This document shows, piece after piece, positions 23,270 to 35,370 of a DNA stretch of 64,000 nucleotides; position 1 is the first letter of the stretch, and each line of letters begins with the position of its first letter. The notes beneath the pieces were generated by a model. The model saw only the letters and a list, made by a program, of their open reading frames with translations. It had not been told where the DNA came from and searched no databases. The DNA comes from Hesperophylax magnus (Eukaryota; Arthropoda; Insecta; Trichoptera; Limnephilidae), in contig JAIUSX010000007.1 in NCBI GenBank assembly GCA_026573805.1, forward strand, positions 5,208,001 through 5,272,000, given 5' to 3'. The position numbers and the translations under genes were made by a program.

Positions 23270-26200
23270 CATAACGTACATCAATTGCCAGAATTCATCA
23301 TGGCAACAAAACAAAACAAAGTAAATAAGAATATTTAATATGCACGCTGACAATTGCTTATTTTATACCATTGGATAGGCTAGCCTCGGGAAAGCGTTTC
23401 TTATCTAGCAGATAATTAATTCTGATTGCATTTTGGTGTATTTTAACCTTCTTACATTGTGTTAAGAACCTATTTGCTGTGCGCAATGAATTGAATGAAT
23501 GTCGACCACACACAAGATAGCAGGTAAGTAGGTACTTGTTTATCTACTGCCAGGTAATAAACAACACTACCGTAAATCATTCAAGTTATCTGCATATTAT
23601 GCTGCAACAAACAAGCAAAAAATATTTTCAACATATTTTGTTGTTGAATTTCAAACAGGGAAGTATATTTTTTTCATCCGCCAGGTTCGCACTGACCCGT
23701 AAAAGTAGAGGAAAAATGGAAAATAAGGGATTTGGTGGCGCCATCTAGTAAAATGTTAGCGAATCATGATAAAACCCTATAATGAAATAACTTAGTTGTT
23801 GTCCTCCCACGTCTTACCATAGATTCGCTTAACGGGCACCTTAGACCTGCGTAATTGGTTCTCGGCACAATAATTATTGCATCCACCGTTCTCAATAATA
23901 ATGTTTAGCGGAGTCAATTGGTGCATCCGCTTGATTGACCTCCGAGGCGACAAAGGACAACAATTAATGATCACCAATTGACTTCAATTAGAAGTTGACG
24001 TAAGATCCGCAGCTCCGAGACGATGAATAGAGAAATTGCTCCTTACGACTTGGTTGGTGTCAAGGGTCAAAACTGCGGTAGTCGGATGACACTTGATTCG
24101 TCCATGACATGGATAAATTTATTGCAATTTCTTTAGATGCACACTGAACGTTGGATTAGATTTCTAAATACGTTTATTCTATCGATTACCAAGTCCCAAT
24201 TCCCGATAAAGGATTGTTTTTTTAAAGTATGATGCAATTTTTGAACGACATCTAGCATTGTGTTACGGCCTCGGAGTCGGAATCTCGCCAAATTGAATAC
24301 AAAAACAGAATAGCGAAAATTTCAACGCGCCAAAAATATTTGTCTATTGAATGAATGGGTCTGTTAAAGAGGTTGTTATTGTTTATTTAGAATGATTTAC
24401 TATTGTCACTACTTTTTAAAACATGAGCAGTAATCTAAAGTAATTAATGCTGTACCTACGACTGCTGCTATGAACTATGTGTACACATGGACATTGTGAA
24501 TTTTCGCCATTGAAGAAAAACAAACATTACTGTATCAATAACAAGTCGATTCATAAAGCGGATGCACGAAGGAAATAACAACATTAAATATCTGTTACTA
24601 GAACTTCAATATTAAATTGGGAATGTTTTGAAGTTCTCTTCCTCCCTAGCCAGAAATAATTGTTTTGAAATTAGTCTGTTAAAAATAATTCTAAAACGTT
24701 GCGTTGTTTAAGTACCCACGTTAAATTTAATCACAAATTTGATGGACAACTCCAGGTCATAGATACGATTACAATGTTCTAAAGATTTACAATAAACAAA
24801 CTATTTAGTTATTTAGCTAATACCGAGCGTAAGTTCTTCGATCACGAATACTTTCCCATTGCCGCATCGCTCCGTCTCTTACTAATCATTAATTAATTAA
24901 TTAGGGCGAGGGGATGCTATTGGTTAGTTTTCACCTCGCCGCTTTGGCTTACAAATGAGATCCCTGGAATAGATGTCACAGCTGTGATGACAGATAAGAG
25001 GTCATGTTTTGTTCTTGAAATTTATGTTACCTAACTTCGGCAAGAGACGCTTCGTAAACCGTCTGCTTCGGAGATCAGCCAACCCAGAGAGAAAATACTC
25101 ATTGAAAACCTTTTTGTAAAACAAAGGGTTAAGGGAACAAATTACGTTCCTTTGGGGGGAAGATACAGATGAAACCTGTTTCATCAGAGAACCCATAAGT
25201 TGGTTATCACAGTTTATTACACAATCTTACTATATTTGAACTGCTATAAATACGTGTCGTACTTGCAAATTCATTGTATCAAAATACATACTAATTGTAT
25301 TCATCGTTAAAATTGTGCATTTATTTAATAATCCTGTTATAATACGAAATATTCCACGTGCATTATTTTCAGATAGGTAAGTACTTTACTGCGAAATAAA
25401 AATAAACAGATAAAATAAATAAAAAATTTCAACCAAGGAGGTGGAATTTGAACAACAAATAAAAAATATTTTCTATAGCAATATTTAGCGCAAGCGATTC
25501 TGAGCTTATTTTTCAAAGGGTTCTTTTGTACATAAGGGTTATAATAGCTTTAAATTTCTTCGGTTTTTGTATAGAGGACACCGGAGTCCCATCCACACTC
25601 TACAGGTTGATCCTATAATCTTAGGTTGCTCTGGACACGAATAATGGACAAATGTGTGTTGAATAATGACAAGGGATCGAGAAGATTTTAATTATTACAT
25701 CAGCTCTTATAGTATGTAGATATTGTTACAATGTGTATAAATTGCAACATTGCAACTGTTGTCTATGTAGAAATAGATATTGATTTTTAGCTATAGAACA
25801 AATAAATTGTTCTCGATTCAATCGACTTGGGGATATAGTCCTTTTGTCCTGCAGCAGTAATTCAAAAATCACTTAATGGACAAATAGGTCCATTCTACGA
25901 AAGTCGTTTGCAAATTACTATGACGATTCGTTAAATAGATAATGGGCACAAGAATACAGGAAAACAATCGTTTCGTTCGTTCGAACACACCGACCAAGCA
26001 GTGTTCATATTATTATATCGACGGTTACCTTCGAGAAACATCAATAGTCGACAGCATAGGCTAAATTAGACGTCGATAGTGATCGATTAAGTTACACACA
26101 TATTACAACTTAATTGATTGATGACAAAAATTTAATAATACGGGTTTGCAATAATGTCAATCACAAACTAACAATCACGCCACAAAGCAAAATATGCTAA

Positions 26201-26580
26201 TGAGCTTAGGTATTTATTTTTCATGTTGAAACACTGCTTGTAGTTTGTTTAGTGACTTTGAAGGTCGCTCTAACGCTAAGTACATAATGTATTGTATAAT
26301 TAGGTTAGCACAGTTCTGCGTAGGAATGCTGTAAACGGAAAGATAAAAATGTAAACAAATTATTGGAATGCTCGTTGGGCAGATTTTGGCAGCACGGTGC
26401 AAATATATTTCAGAAAGAGAGATTAATGTTTTTCTTGTTAGCTTGATTACTTTTAGTGAGCCATTTATTTTAAACTGTGGGATTGTTTTCAGTAATAATA
26501 TATGTTCATTCATAAATTGGAATAATATATTTCTTTGAGAGCTTAAAAACTTGTGTTCAAGGGAAGTATGTTTAATATCG
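23270..26580. other. Intergenic; possible homeobox-type motif cluster
   Basis: At 24880-24910 a run of TTAATTAATTAATTAGG-like sites sits beside a GC-richer patch with a CCAAT-like TATTGGTTAG. This is compatible with a homeodomain-bound element but unproven. Open frames at 25002-25196 and 26214-26513 have no recognisable domains. Confidence 0.3.
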
Positions 26581-26586
26581 ATAGAA

Positions 26587-26700
26587 ATTCGGGGTCTTAA
26601 CTACACACTGGATTTGAAATCATTGCCATTGTATTTTGTCGGAAAAAGTTCGGGGTCTTAACTAACTACTGGATTTGAAATCATCGCTGTTGTATTTTTC
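26587..26700. repeat. About 60-bp direct duplication
   Basis: Two units with TTCGGGGTCTTAACTA and CTGGATTTGAAATCAT, about 60 bp apart, lie just upstream of the 51-bp array. Confidence 0.75.
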
Positions 26701-26764
26701 GTGTCATACATAAATTTCGCAAATAATATTCTCAGGGTATCGATATTGTTACATTTTTAGGCTT

Positions 26765-27345
26765 ATTGAATATCTGGTGTAGATAACAATTGTAATAAAA
26801 GTTTAAATGGTATACATTGAAGATCTGGTGTAGATAATAATTGCAATAAAAATTTAAATGGTATACATTGAAGATCTGGTGTAAATAATAAATGCAATAA
26901 AATTTTAAATGGTATACATTGAAGATCTGGTGTAAACAATAAATGCAATAAAATTTTAAATGGTATACATTGAAGATCTGGTGTAGATAATAATTGCAAT
27001 AAAAGTTTAAATGGCATACATTGAAGATCTGGTGTAAATAATAAATGCAATAAAATTTTAAATGGTATACATTGATGATCTGGTGTAGAAAGTAATTGCA
27101 ATAAAAGTTTAAATGGTATACATTGAAGATCTGGTGTAGATAATAATTGCAATAAAAGTTTAAATGGTATACATTGAAGATCTGGTGTAGATAATAATTG
27201 CAATAAAAGTTTAAATGGTATACATTGAAGATCTGGTGTAAATAATAAATGCAATAAAATTTTAAATGGTATACATTGAAGATCTGGTGTGGAAAATAAT
27301 TGCAATAAAAGTTTAAATGGAATACATTGAAGATCTGGTGTAGCT
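26765..27345 (-). repeat. 51-bp minisatellite, about 11 copies, open in one frame
   Basis: Units of 51 bp contain AAGATCTGGTGTAGATAATA and TTTAAATGGTATACATTG. Two unit types differ by linked changes (GTAGATAATAATTG..AAAGTTT versus GTAAATAATAAATG..AAATTTT) and alternate irregularly. Because 51 is a multiple of three and no unit carries a stop, the minus strand holds a 180-residue open frame of 17-residue repeats (PDLQCIPFKLLLQLLST). It has no plausible start context, no splice sites and no non-repeat flank, so I do not call a gene. Two more copies lie at 30943-31042. Confidence 0.85.
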
Positions 27346-27420
27346 AATTGTCATCATAATTATAAACGCAATCAAAGCTCCAGAATTCGGAAGCATAGAC
27401 TATTAACTAGATTAATAACC

Positions 27421-27820
27421 AGAGAGCCACCAAGTAGAGGGGTACCAAAGATCTCTATTAGCAAGCCGAAAATTGCAGGTTCAAATCCCGGCGTGCGCAA
27501 GTAAATTATATTTGACGAATTTGCGTTGTTTCACAATTTATTAATTAAAAATAATATATTATTCTTGGGCCACGTTCCGGAGTGGAAGATACTCTCAGTA
27601 TCGCCCTGGTGTAAGAACACAATTCAGAATTGAAACGTTGCTTGAAATAGCTTTTGCCATGTTTGGTGACCAGATCTGCATAGCCAGATACTCCCCCACC
27701 TTCCTCTTCCCCATCTCCTTTCCTTCCCCACAACATACCCTAATTAGGGATGCCATAAACTCACTGGCCCCAGACGGTTGAGAGCAATCGGGACTCTTGT
27801 ACGTATTCAAATAAAAAAAG
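27421..27820 (+). mobile_element. tRNA-derived SINE, near full length
   Basis: A decayed tRNA head ends in GCAGGTTCAAATCCCGGCGT (B box) and GCGCAAGTAAATT. The body carries CACGTTCCGGAGTGGAAGAT and TTGAAACGTTGCTTGAAAT, a pyrimidine-rich tract, and the tail GGGACTCTTGTAC with a short A-run. The head has lost its A box. The 63- and 71-residue open frames on the minus strand are shadows. Confidence 0.8.
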
Positions 27821-27859
27821 TAAATAGAAATAAATATATTTGGAAAAAGTAAGTTTTTA

Positions 27860-28570
27860 GATTCTCACGGCCAAAAGCATTTTTGTTTTTTGTTTTTGTT
27901 AGGAGTTAGCGCAACACGGCATAACACCCCAAAAACAAACAACAAAAATATTTGGAAAAAGTTTAAAAAAAATGGTGGTTTCACGCTTTGGCAGAGACAT
28001 CATACGGGGAACCGTTGGCATTTGTTTAGTAAATAATTTGAACATAAAACAAATTTGCGAAAAATTGAAGTTCGCTAAAGAAAGTTTACCAAACCGTATG
28101 GCCTCGGCCTCAAAATCCTTTTCAAAGACGACGTGCATAAATTATTGTATAACACACCTTTGTGAAATCATGTCTATTTATATTGAATTAGTGAATTGGG
28201 TGCAGTAAAAAAACAACGCATATTCATCGGGCCCACGTGACTGCGAACGGAAACTGTTTAATGCTTAATAATGCATAAGCCAATATGAACCTGACTATTA
28301 GAGGAATGAGATAAGAGAACCGATTTGGAGACGACTGTCGAGAGGTATTTACACAGGTGAGGGTAAATTATATACGATATGGCGCCGGATAAAATAATAA
28401 ATATGGCGACTTCATTGTTTGATGGTGACGCAATGGATTGAATTAAACCAAATTGTTCTTCTCGTATGAGCAAACTTTAAACTAGTATTACCCGCTATCT
28501 ATTGAAGCATTTGTTGTGCGAAATTGCATTCGCGAAACCAATGAATCAAGCACTTAAAGTGATTTAAATC
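27860..28570. other. Intergenic; fragment of foldback MITE end
   Basis: Segment 27863-27945 contains CACGGCCAAAAGC and GCAACACGGCATAACACCCC, matching the right side of the MITE at 16831-17010 in inverse orientation. The rest, including opposing 78- and 79-codon frames at 27899-28208, was not recognised. Confidence 0.45.
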
Positions 28571-28582
28571 AATTATTTATTA

Positions 28583-28905
28583 CTAGCTGGCATGTACCCG
28601 GCGTTGGTGGGTTATCCTTCTGAGATAGACATATACCATTGCAGACTCTTATGTAGGCCTTTTTAAGATATACAATTCCGTAGCACATTATTTTGATATA
28701 TCTCATAAACTTTAGCCAGCGTTAGTAATGTAAGCGCCCGAAAATTTATTTTGATTACCAATTATCTACTTTTCTCTATATAAATAAAATATGCATGTAT
28801 TATATATTTAAACCTTCCGGAAGAAATTCTCTAAGTGATAGTGAAAACCCTATCAAAAACTAAGCGCACAAACAGACATCTACTTTGCTTTATACTATTT
28901 AGAGA
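28583..28905 (-). mobile_element. Non-autonomous Helitron, family 2, older copy
   Basis: Homologous to 47354-47702. The minus-strand 3' end is CTAG (28583-28586) followed by T, preceded by a potential hairpin in CCCGGCGTTGGTGGG. The 5' end is decayed (the A|TC junction is not clean). Shared body words include CCTTCCGGAAGAAATT, GATAGTGAAAA and AAGCGCACAAACAGACA. Confidence 0.65.
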
Positions 28906-28909
28906 AAAT

Positions 28910-30165
28910 TATAGATGCTTCAACCAAATTGATCAAGCAGCCTTCTTCGAAACAATAACATCAATTTGATCAGTGTCAATTTTGAATCAACGTAAAACAT
29001 ATTCGGTAACATTTTTCAGTTTGGGCGTCACTAGTGTAGATTTTGGAAGTTTTTAGAAAACCTCCCGATTAAAGTCAATAATGCAGTTATTTCAAAGACC
29101 ATTATGCTAATGGAGGTCAATATGAATGGTACTGCTTTCATCGTTAATATAAAAATACGAATAGGCGCCAAATTCGAATGTTTATTCTCCAAGCGCCCTT
29201 GGGCCCAGGTGCAGGGAATGGGTTAAAAAACACAGAAAAAAACGTTTATAAAATCGTTGAGAAAAGACTGATAATTATTATTAACACGAAATAGATGATA
29301 CACTGTGTTGATTTGAATGGAATCAACGTGGCCACTGATATAGAAGATTTTGCTTCTAGCCCAATTAGCACGCGCCTTGTCTCTACTAACCTCTCTCAAA
29401 TTTCGTGATGAGATGATTAAACACAGTTTCGTATTGGAAATTTAAGGCCAGAGTTGCCAGAATTTTGTATCACAAAATACGCCCACATGGCTTTTATTGT
29501 GTTCTTAAAGAAAAATAAAGATTCTATGAATATTAAGCAATAGACACGTACAAAGATATGTATGTACACACATACGATTAGGTCAAATCTCCAGGTAAGG
29601 AAAACAATACAAACAACCCAAGTTTCCTAATTGATTCTAGAAAGTGAGCAATAAGTTACCTAATTATAATTTATTGCACGTTTCCTGGTGTTTCCCTTAG
29701 GCAAGAGAACACGTGTTCAATTCCTTGAAAGTTACAACGAATTGCATTAAGTCCTTGCGTTGTAGGACGGCAGCAAGCTATATATGTACTGTGCACTATT
29801 GAAGACAAGAAAGATTTCTCAACCAGGCCATAACCATAGACAATATTATACCATGTTCAAACAATAATTGGATAACTTTAGCTACTAGCTACATTGTTAA
29901 ATTTTTAGAATGTCGGAAATGTCTTTTTTCCTCGGCTAATGTCTTTTCAAGCAACGTTTCGATTCTGGGTAAATATGCAGTTCAAAACCACTTTGCATCA
30001 GTTAGGTAATAATGAGAAGTAAGTATTTCAGTTTCCGTAAATGGAATATAATACATTTTAGTAGCTAGTTTGTTAAAAAAATGGATAAATTGACGTTTTT
30101 TCTTCACGCCATGTTTTGACATAATAATGTAAAAATATTTATATATATATTTATATTTTAGTATC
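28910..30165. other. Intergenic, nothing recognised
   Basis: AT-rich sequence without supported exons or clear repeats. Confidence 0.3.
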
Positions 30166-30170
30166 ATAGG

Positions 30171-30447
30171 CAGTGGCGGCACGTGACTTTTGGATGTACG
30201 AGTACTAGTGTGCTAATATTACAAAAAATGGCATTATTGACGTTGTTGTAGATGAAAACGATTTTTTAAATTTTTTTTCTATATTTCAATTTTTTGTATG
30301 AAGTTTTTCAGGAAATTTCAGTTTCACAAATTTTAAATTTTCGAAAAAAAATAAAAAAATAGTTTTCAGCTCCAACAACATGAATAATGCCATTTTTTGT
30401 AATATTAGCACTGTAAGTACACCAAAAAGTCACGAGCCGCCACTGAA
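30171..30447. mobile_element. MITE with CAGTGGCGGC ends (hAT-like)
   Basis: Inverted repeats of about 60 bp run CAGTGGCGGCACGTGACTTT...GTGCTAATATTACAAAAAAT at the left and the complement ...TTTTTTGTAATATTAGCAC...GAGCCGCCACTG at the right. Flanks read ATCATAGG at the left and TTCATAGG at the right, consistent with an 8-bp duplication carrying one mismatch if the right end is CACTGAA. CAGTGG-type ends and 8-bp duplications suggest hAT; the class is an inference. Confidence 0.7.
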
Positions 30448-30449
30448 TT

Positions 30450-30940
30450 CATAGGTTCATATTTTGGGTTAAATAAGAGAAGAAAAACTAACCTTGAACT
30501 TTCGCATCAATAACAATTAAAATGCATTATATTCTATTCCGGAAAATGAAATACTTACTTGTCATTATTACTCCTATAGAATGTATTTTTTGTAAAAAAG
30601 GTGCGTGTCCCTATTTTATGTATAATTTACTTACCCGATTCTAAATAGGGGTCTCAAACCCAGGGTTATACTGTGAAAATCTACCATTCTGGAACTATTA
30701 TTTTTACCTTATACGTACATAATATTTTTAGAAGACAGTCGGTACAAAACATGCTATATTTTACACGTAGCTACTGTTCGCATAACACGCAATTGAAACC
30801 TATGTTAAGTCCTATGTTAACCTATGTCTATTTGGCTTGAATATTAAATTTCAGCAATTTAAAATTTGCGCCGCAGATATATTTTCATACGGTTTCCTGT
30901 TTACCTACTTAATAAGGACTCTGAAACTAATATGAACCTA
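30450..30940. other. Intergenic, nothing recognised
   Basis: AT-rich spacer between the MITE and the outlying minisatellite copies; no exon or repeat was recognised. Confidence 0.3.
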
Positions 30941-30942
30941 CT

Positions 30943-31042
30943 TAAAAGTTTAAATGGTATACATTGAAGATCTGGTGTAGATAATAATTACATTAAAAGT
31001 TTAAATGGTGTACATTGAAGATCTGGTGTAGATAATAATTGC
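30943..31042. repeat. Two outlying copies of the 51-bp minisatellite
   Basis: AAAGTTTAAATGGTATACAT-TGAAGATCTGGTGTAGATAA occurs twice in tandem with the 51-bp spacing of the array at 26765-27345, about 3.6 kb away. It is flanked by unrelated DNA. Confidence 0.85.
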
Positions 31043-31044
31043 GT

Positions 31045-32560
31045 ATTAAAGTCGATAAATAATGGCGCATTGTTGAATATCGCAAAGCTGAGAACGATTT
31101 AAGCGCGAACGGAAAAGTTTCACTTTCAATTTATCTTTGAACTTTGACAATACATTATGCATTGTTTCCGTAGGAATATTAAAAGGTAAAAAACCCTTGT
31201 GCCAAATTAACAGTTAGTACGATAAATACTTGTGTAAAGCTAAGCCTATGCGTAGGATGCACATATACATACATATGCTTCGAAATAAATTAAATTCCGT
31301 TAATATTTTCATGTATTCAGCATTCAGTAAAAAATAACGTTCGATTATTTTTTTAACTATCCTAAAACCCTGGTGGAATCCTACACATGGCTAGTGATGT
31401 GATACGCCGCCAACTGGTAAAAACATAGTAAGTATACCAACACTTTATCCAGTAAGTACCTACCTACAAAAGCAATGTCCACAGGCAGGTAGGTACCTAC
31501 CGATGGAACGGGAAAGATTGAGGAAAATGCTTGCTACAACATACAACGCATCATTTGCACGTACTGCAAAAAATAATATTTTTTCGATTTTTGTCGATTC
31601 GAGCGAAATAAAATAAACGAGATTTTTTATTTATGTAACAAACGATAGATATCGTAAAATAATTAGATTACAACATGTTTCCACTTCCAGTGAAATTTAA
31701 AATAAAGTTGGCGGCAATTCTGACAGGAGATAATATCATAAGAGATTACCATAATAAAAAATCAAATGATACAAGTAGGTACCTAATCTACGTAAATTGG
31801 TGGTTTCTAAACATGGCATTGAGGACAGAGATACAATATAATTATTTCTTTGGGATTACCGTGTCCATACCGTACTTTCTTAGGGGAGGTACTTGCCTAC
31901 GTACACACTTGTGAAAAGCTTTAAAAATATATATTCTTGAAATATGAAGTCTAGTACAAATAATAATCTTTGCAAAGTAGGCATTTAAATCTAGTACCTC
32001 CCGCGTATGACGTGGAATGAGTCATCATAATACATGTCTTACTCATGCCGTTCATAAAAAAATATGAATTTTATAAAATACAGTATTTACAGAAATGATT
32101 GTACTCAACGAATATAATATTACGAAATAAAATAGAGGTGCTGATTTTTTCAGCGTTTTTAAAACGTCAAATGGAAAATCAAATATCGAAATAATTTATT
32201 TTAAAAAAATGGACGGCGGTTTTATGAATACTTAATCATTGTATAAATTTGATTGAAAGAGGTGAAAATGTCAGTCACACGTACCTAATTCGAACGCGGC
32301 TAAGTTGAAAATTATTGTAGAGAGAAAAACGTTGCGCATTTTTGAAGAGGCATGCAAGTAATTGGGTAAATAGTATAACATGTCAATTTCAAGTGCTCTC
32401 ACTAACTATTTTGTCGTAGAAAATTATCAACTGTGCATACATTCGTGTGTTCTTTGATTTTAAAAATAAGTGTGTACTTGTCCAGTAATTGGCTAATTAC
32501 GGAAGAAGTCAGTAAATATAAATTAAGATTATAAATACGGCGAATTTAATAATGAAAGGA
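31045..32560. other. Intergenic or intronic, nothing recognised
   Basis: GTAGGTACCTAC-type words occur near 31450-31500. No exon was supported. If the exon at 32589-32687 is real, this stretch belongs to its first intron. Confidence 0.3.
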
Positions 32561-32588
32561 TCTTAAATATGTACAAAAATTTACTCAC

Positions 32589-32687
32589 CAGCTTCTTGTC
32601 TTCCGCCTTCCAGTCAAACATTGTGGCGAACATGAGGTTATCATCCAGATCAACCGAGAACTGGGTGAATGGAACTAGTTGCGACAT
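32589..32687 (-). CDS. Probable first coding exon, product unknown
   Basis: On the minus strand an ATG at 32685-32687 opens exactly 33 codons, beginning MSQLVPFTQFSVDLDD and ending WKAEDKKL. They run straight into the splice donor AAGCTG|GTGAGTAAA, giving a phase-0 exon. The peptide is of normal, non-repetitive composition and is acidic and hydrophobic in alternation. The open frame extends 10 codons upstream of the ATG, with an in-frame TGA before that. A GC-richer region with promoter features lies just upstream (32930-33200). Against it, the base at -3 of the ATG is T, so the start context is weak. No domain is recognised and the next exon was not found. Confidence 0.5.
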
Positions 32688-32929
32688 AAATGTCCTCAAA
32701 ACGCACTTAGAATCCACAGAAGTTGTTTTAAAAAAACTTCAAAATGTTCACTAACAAACCACAATAATTTTCAAAATAATAGCAATCTCCGAAATAAACG
32801 TCGCCACAGCAAACTTTACAGAACAAGTTTGAAATTCGAAATTTTCACGAAAAGATTGCCAGTCGTGAGAAATGCAGCAAACAGTTACTTAGATGTTAGT
32901 TTCTCAGGTAGGCGCGTTTTCCTTGAATG

Positions 32930-33200
32930 AGATTTGCTCTCGTAGAGTGCAGTATCACACACGTTATCAGTGAGTCACTACTGGGATTGTTGATAAAGTA
33001 AAGAAGAAGCAGGAGCTCCGCGATCGCTGATGCGTTCGACTTCGGTGGGATATTTTTATCAACTGGCGACGGATCGCGAATTGTACAAGTTTTTAGCCGC
33101 GCAAGGTCGGCCCGGCAAGTGGGCGGGGTGGGGGACCGGTCCGTATGTAAACCGAACAAGTACCTACCTACTGAATAAACTGAATTGCCTACCACGAATC
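32930..33200 (-). promoter_or_regulatory. Putative promoter / 5' UTR of the 32.6-kb exon
   Basis: A GC-rich patch with GGGCGGGGTGGGGGACCGG, GCGATCGC and an AP-1-type TGACTCA (minus strand, near 32970) lies 250-500 bp upstream of the exon at 32589-32687. Overlapping open frames on both strands reflect composition. Confidence 0.35.
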
Positions 33201-33480
33201 AAGTACCTATTCAGACTAGTCTACTGTTAAACTGCTCCAAACGTATTGGCTATTGGCCGGACTGGCCCCCAAGAAGAAACCTCCGAGTAGAAGAGCCCAG
33301 AACGTTCCATTACGATTCTCAAACGAAGAATTGATACCAGGCCATTTTCAAGAAGGTTCTTTTCACCAGTTTTCCACACGCGAAGCCCAGCTGTGATTCA
33401 ACTTGGCGCTGAGTCGGGTTCACACAAATTGCGATAATTATGTTTTGCTGTTATCAGCAATGTAATTATTTATTATAGCT

Positions 33481-33792
33481 AGGGTATACGAAACAACCGT
33501 ATTCGAAAACAAAGTCGTGTATGTACAAATTAACGTACTTATAGGGTATACGAAACAGTCATATTTGAAAACAAAGTCGTGTATGGACAAACTGATGTAC
33601 TTATAGGGTATACGAAACAGCCGTATTTGTAAACAAAGTCGTGTATGTACAAACTAACGTACTTATAGGGTATACGAAACAGTCATATTTGAAAACAAAG
33701 TCGTGTATGTACAAACTGATGTACTTATAGGGTATACAAAACAGTCGTATTTGAAAACAAAGTCGTGTATGTACAAACTGACGAATTTATAG
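33481..33792. repeat. 62-bp tandem repeat, 5 copies
   Basis: Units start AGGGTATACGAAACA at 33481, 33543, 33605, 33667 and 33729 and continue with AAAACAAAGTCGTGTATG. Divergence is low and copies 2 and 4 share variants (GTCATATTTG, CTGATGTAC), which points to duplication of a two-unit block. Confidence 0.9.
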
Positions 33793-33799
33793 GTGTTGA

Positions 33800-34480
33800 T
33801 ACGTGGATGAGCTTTGCTCCACTGAAGACACGCTAATAAACAACAATGTTTTCGTTAATAAATAAAATAAAAATATGACATTAAGAAAACCATAATACCC
33901 TAGAACAGATAGAATTATTGTGGTTTATACAGGAAAGAGCATTAAATTATATCCATTCTTTGAAACCGCAGGTTCTTAGCAAACTAAAATTGTTATCATT
34001 TTTAAAAGTTGTTTAAAATAATGTTTCTTTAAATGAAATGTTTATGTACACAATGAGATTTAAAAAAAATATATTATCGTCAATGGATAGGTAAACCTCT
34101 TCGAGGTAAATATAAAGACATTTTTGTAATAAAGGTAGCAGAATTTATTAAGTAAGGAGACACAATGTGTTCACGTACGCAACGTAAACAATGCTACGTT
34201 CGCAGGCCGACGTGCACACTTGCCCTACACACGCAACGCACATTTGAATCGTAGTATAGTAATATTCAATGGGTTTTACTAAATCTATTAGTTGTTCATC
34301 TCCCATTTTAACAATCATATCACACATATGCATCAGGGATCTCATTTCTACAATATAATGGAGTTCTTCTCATATCTCGTAAACATACTTCCCAAATCAT
34401 AAACTTTATACAGGAGGTTAAAGGGGTACTTGAGTTACTTTAACCAGAGATTCCTGATTATTTGTAGAAAAAATGTTAAT
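33800..34480. other. Intergenic with a LINE scrap
   Basis: Segment 34315-34370 (CACACATATGCATCAGGGAT, CTCATTTCTACA) matches the LINE relic near 43820-43855. Nothing else was recognised. Confidence 0.4.
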
Positions 34481-34514
34481 GATTTTTGGTCTCCGATGAC
34501 ATGAACGACATATA

Positions 34515-34720
34515 GAACACAATTTGAACAATTCATCAAATTTTAAAGTTGATTTTCAAGTTCTGTGAAGGGTCTATTCATGTTATATTATTATATCATT
34601 ATTGAACAGTTACTTAACAAATCTGAAAAACTAACAGAATTTGGATAAAACATTCTCAGAACTTGAAAATCAACTTTGAAATTTGATGATTTGTTCAAAT
34701 TCTGTGAAACAATTCGTCCT
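34515..34720. mobile_element. TTA-type MITE, decayed left end
   Basis: Inverted arms AATTTGAACAATTCATCAAA and its complement (TTTGATGATTTGTTCAAATT), with AAGTTGATTTTCAAGTTCTG inside, belong to the family at 8670-8886. The right end reads CAATTCGTCC; the left terminus has been lost. Confidence 0.65.
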
Positions 34721-34734
34721 TGACCAGTGGTAAC

Positions 34735-35365
34735 AAGTGGAAGAGTATACATTTTTTAATCTAAATAATTTCAGAAATCATTGGTTAAAGCAAGTCAAGT
34801 AGGTAAGTCCCTTAACGCCCTGTATACATATGTTATGTTAGTATTGCAAATAGTGTAAACATTATTTATAAAATTGTCAATAAATAAATTCTTTTTAGGA
34901 AGTTGAATTTAATTCAAATATAATATTTAAGCATTTCCTTTTAAGCGTTTACAAATATCCCATTGACGTTCTTAGTAAATATGATAATGCAGGTAAATCC
35001 CGAAAAACTAGGGTGTGTTATCATCTAATTAATAATGGCGTTTGTACGTCATCATTCTTAAACAGATAATTGCTGATTAACCTTATCGACGGGAACAATA
35101 ATAATGCTGTAATGATTAATTTTAGTTAAAACGCTATCTTAACTTATTATATTTAAAGCAGAAAATCTATTTGAATGCTTCTTAAGTAGCAACAATCTAG
35201 AACAGTGAGCTCTGACGTCATGAAACAGGCACCGATTTTTCTGTCGGAGATTTCTAAGTCAACGCCAACTATTTTTAGATATATTTGATTTAGATTGCAA
35301 AGTCATTTTCGACAAGAACTATGGAGCTTTGAAATATTCATTTAGGATCATTACTTGAAATTTTT
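34735..35365. other. Intergenic with a dispersed repeat
   Basis: Segment 35195-35280 (GAGCTCTGACGTCATGAAAC, CAACTATTTTTAG) resembles 42127-42215 and 42590-42665, an old dispersed repeat of unknown class. Confidence 0.35.
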
Positions 35366-35370
35366 ATTAC

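Noticed and set aside
23301..23340. ATGGCAACAAAACAAAACAA as a short first exon with donor GTAAAT
   Set aside because: Only seven codons with a weak donor; too little evidence.
26763..27305. 180-residue open frame read as a repeat protein gene
   Set aside because: It is entirely made of 51-bp minisatellite units, has no unique flanks, start context or splice sites, and is open because 51 is divisible by three.
26765..27345. CRISPR-like array
   Set aside because: There are no unique spacers; units are contiguous 51-mers, and the DNA is clearly eukaryotic.
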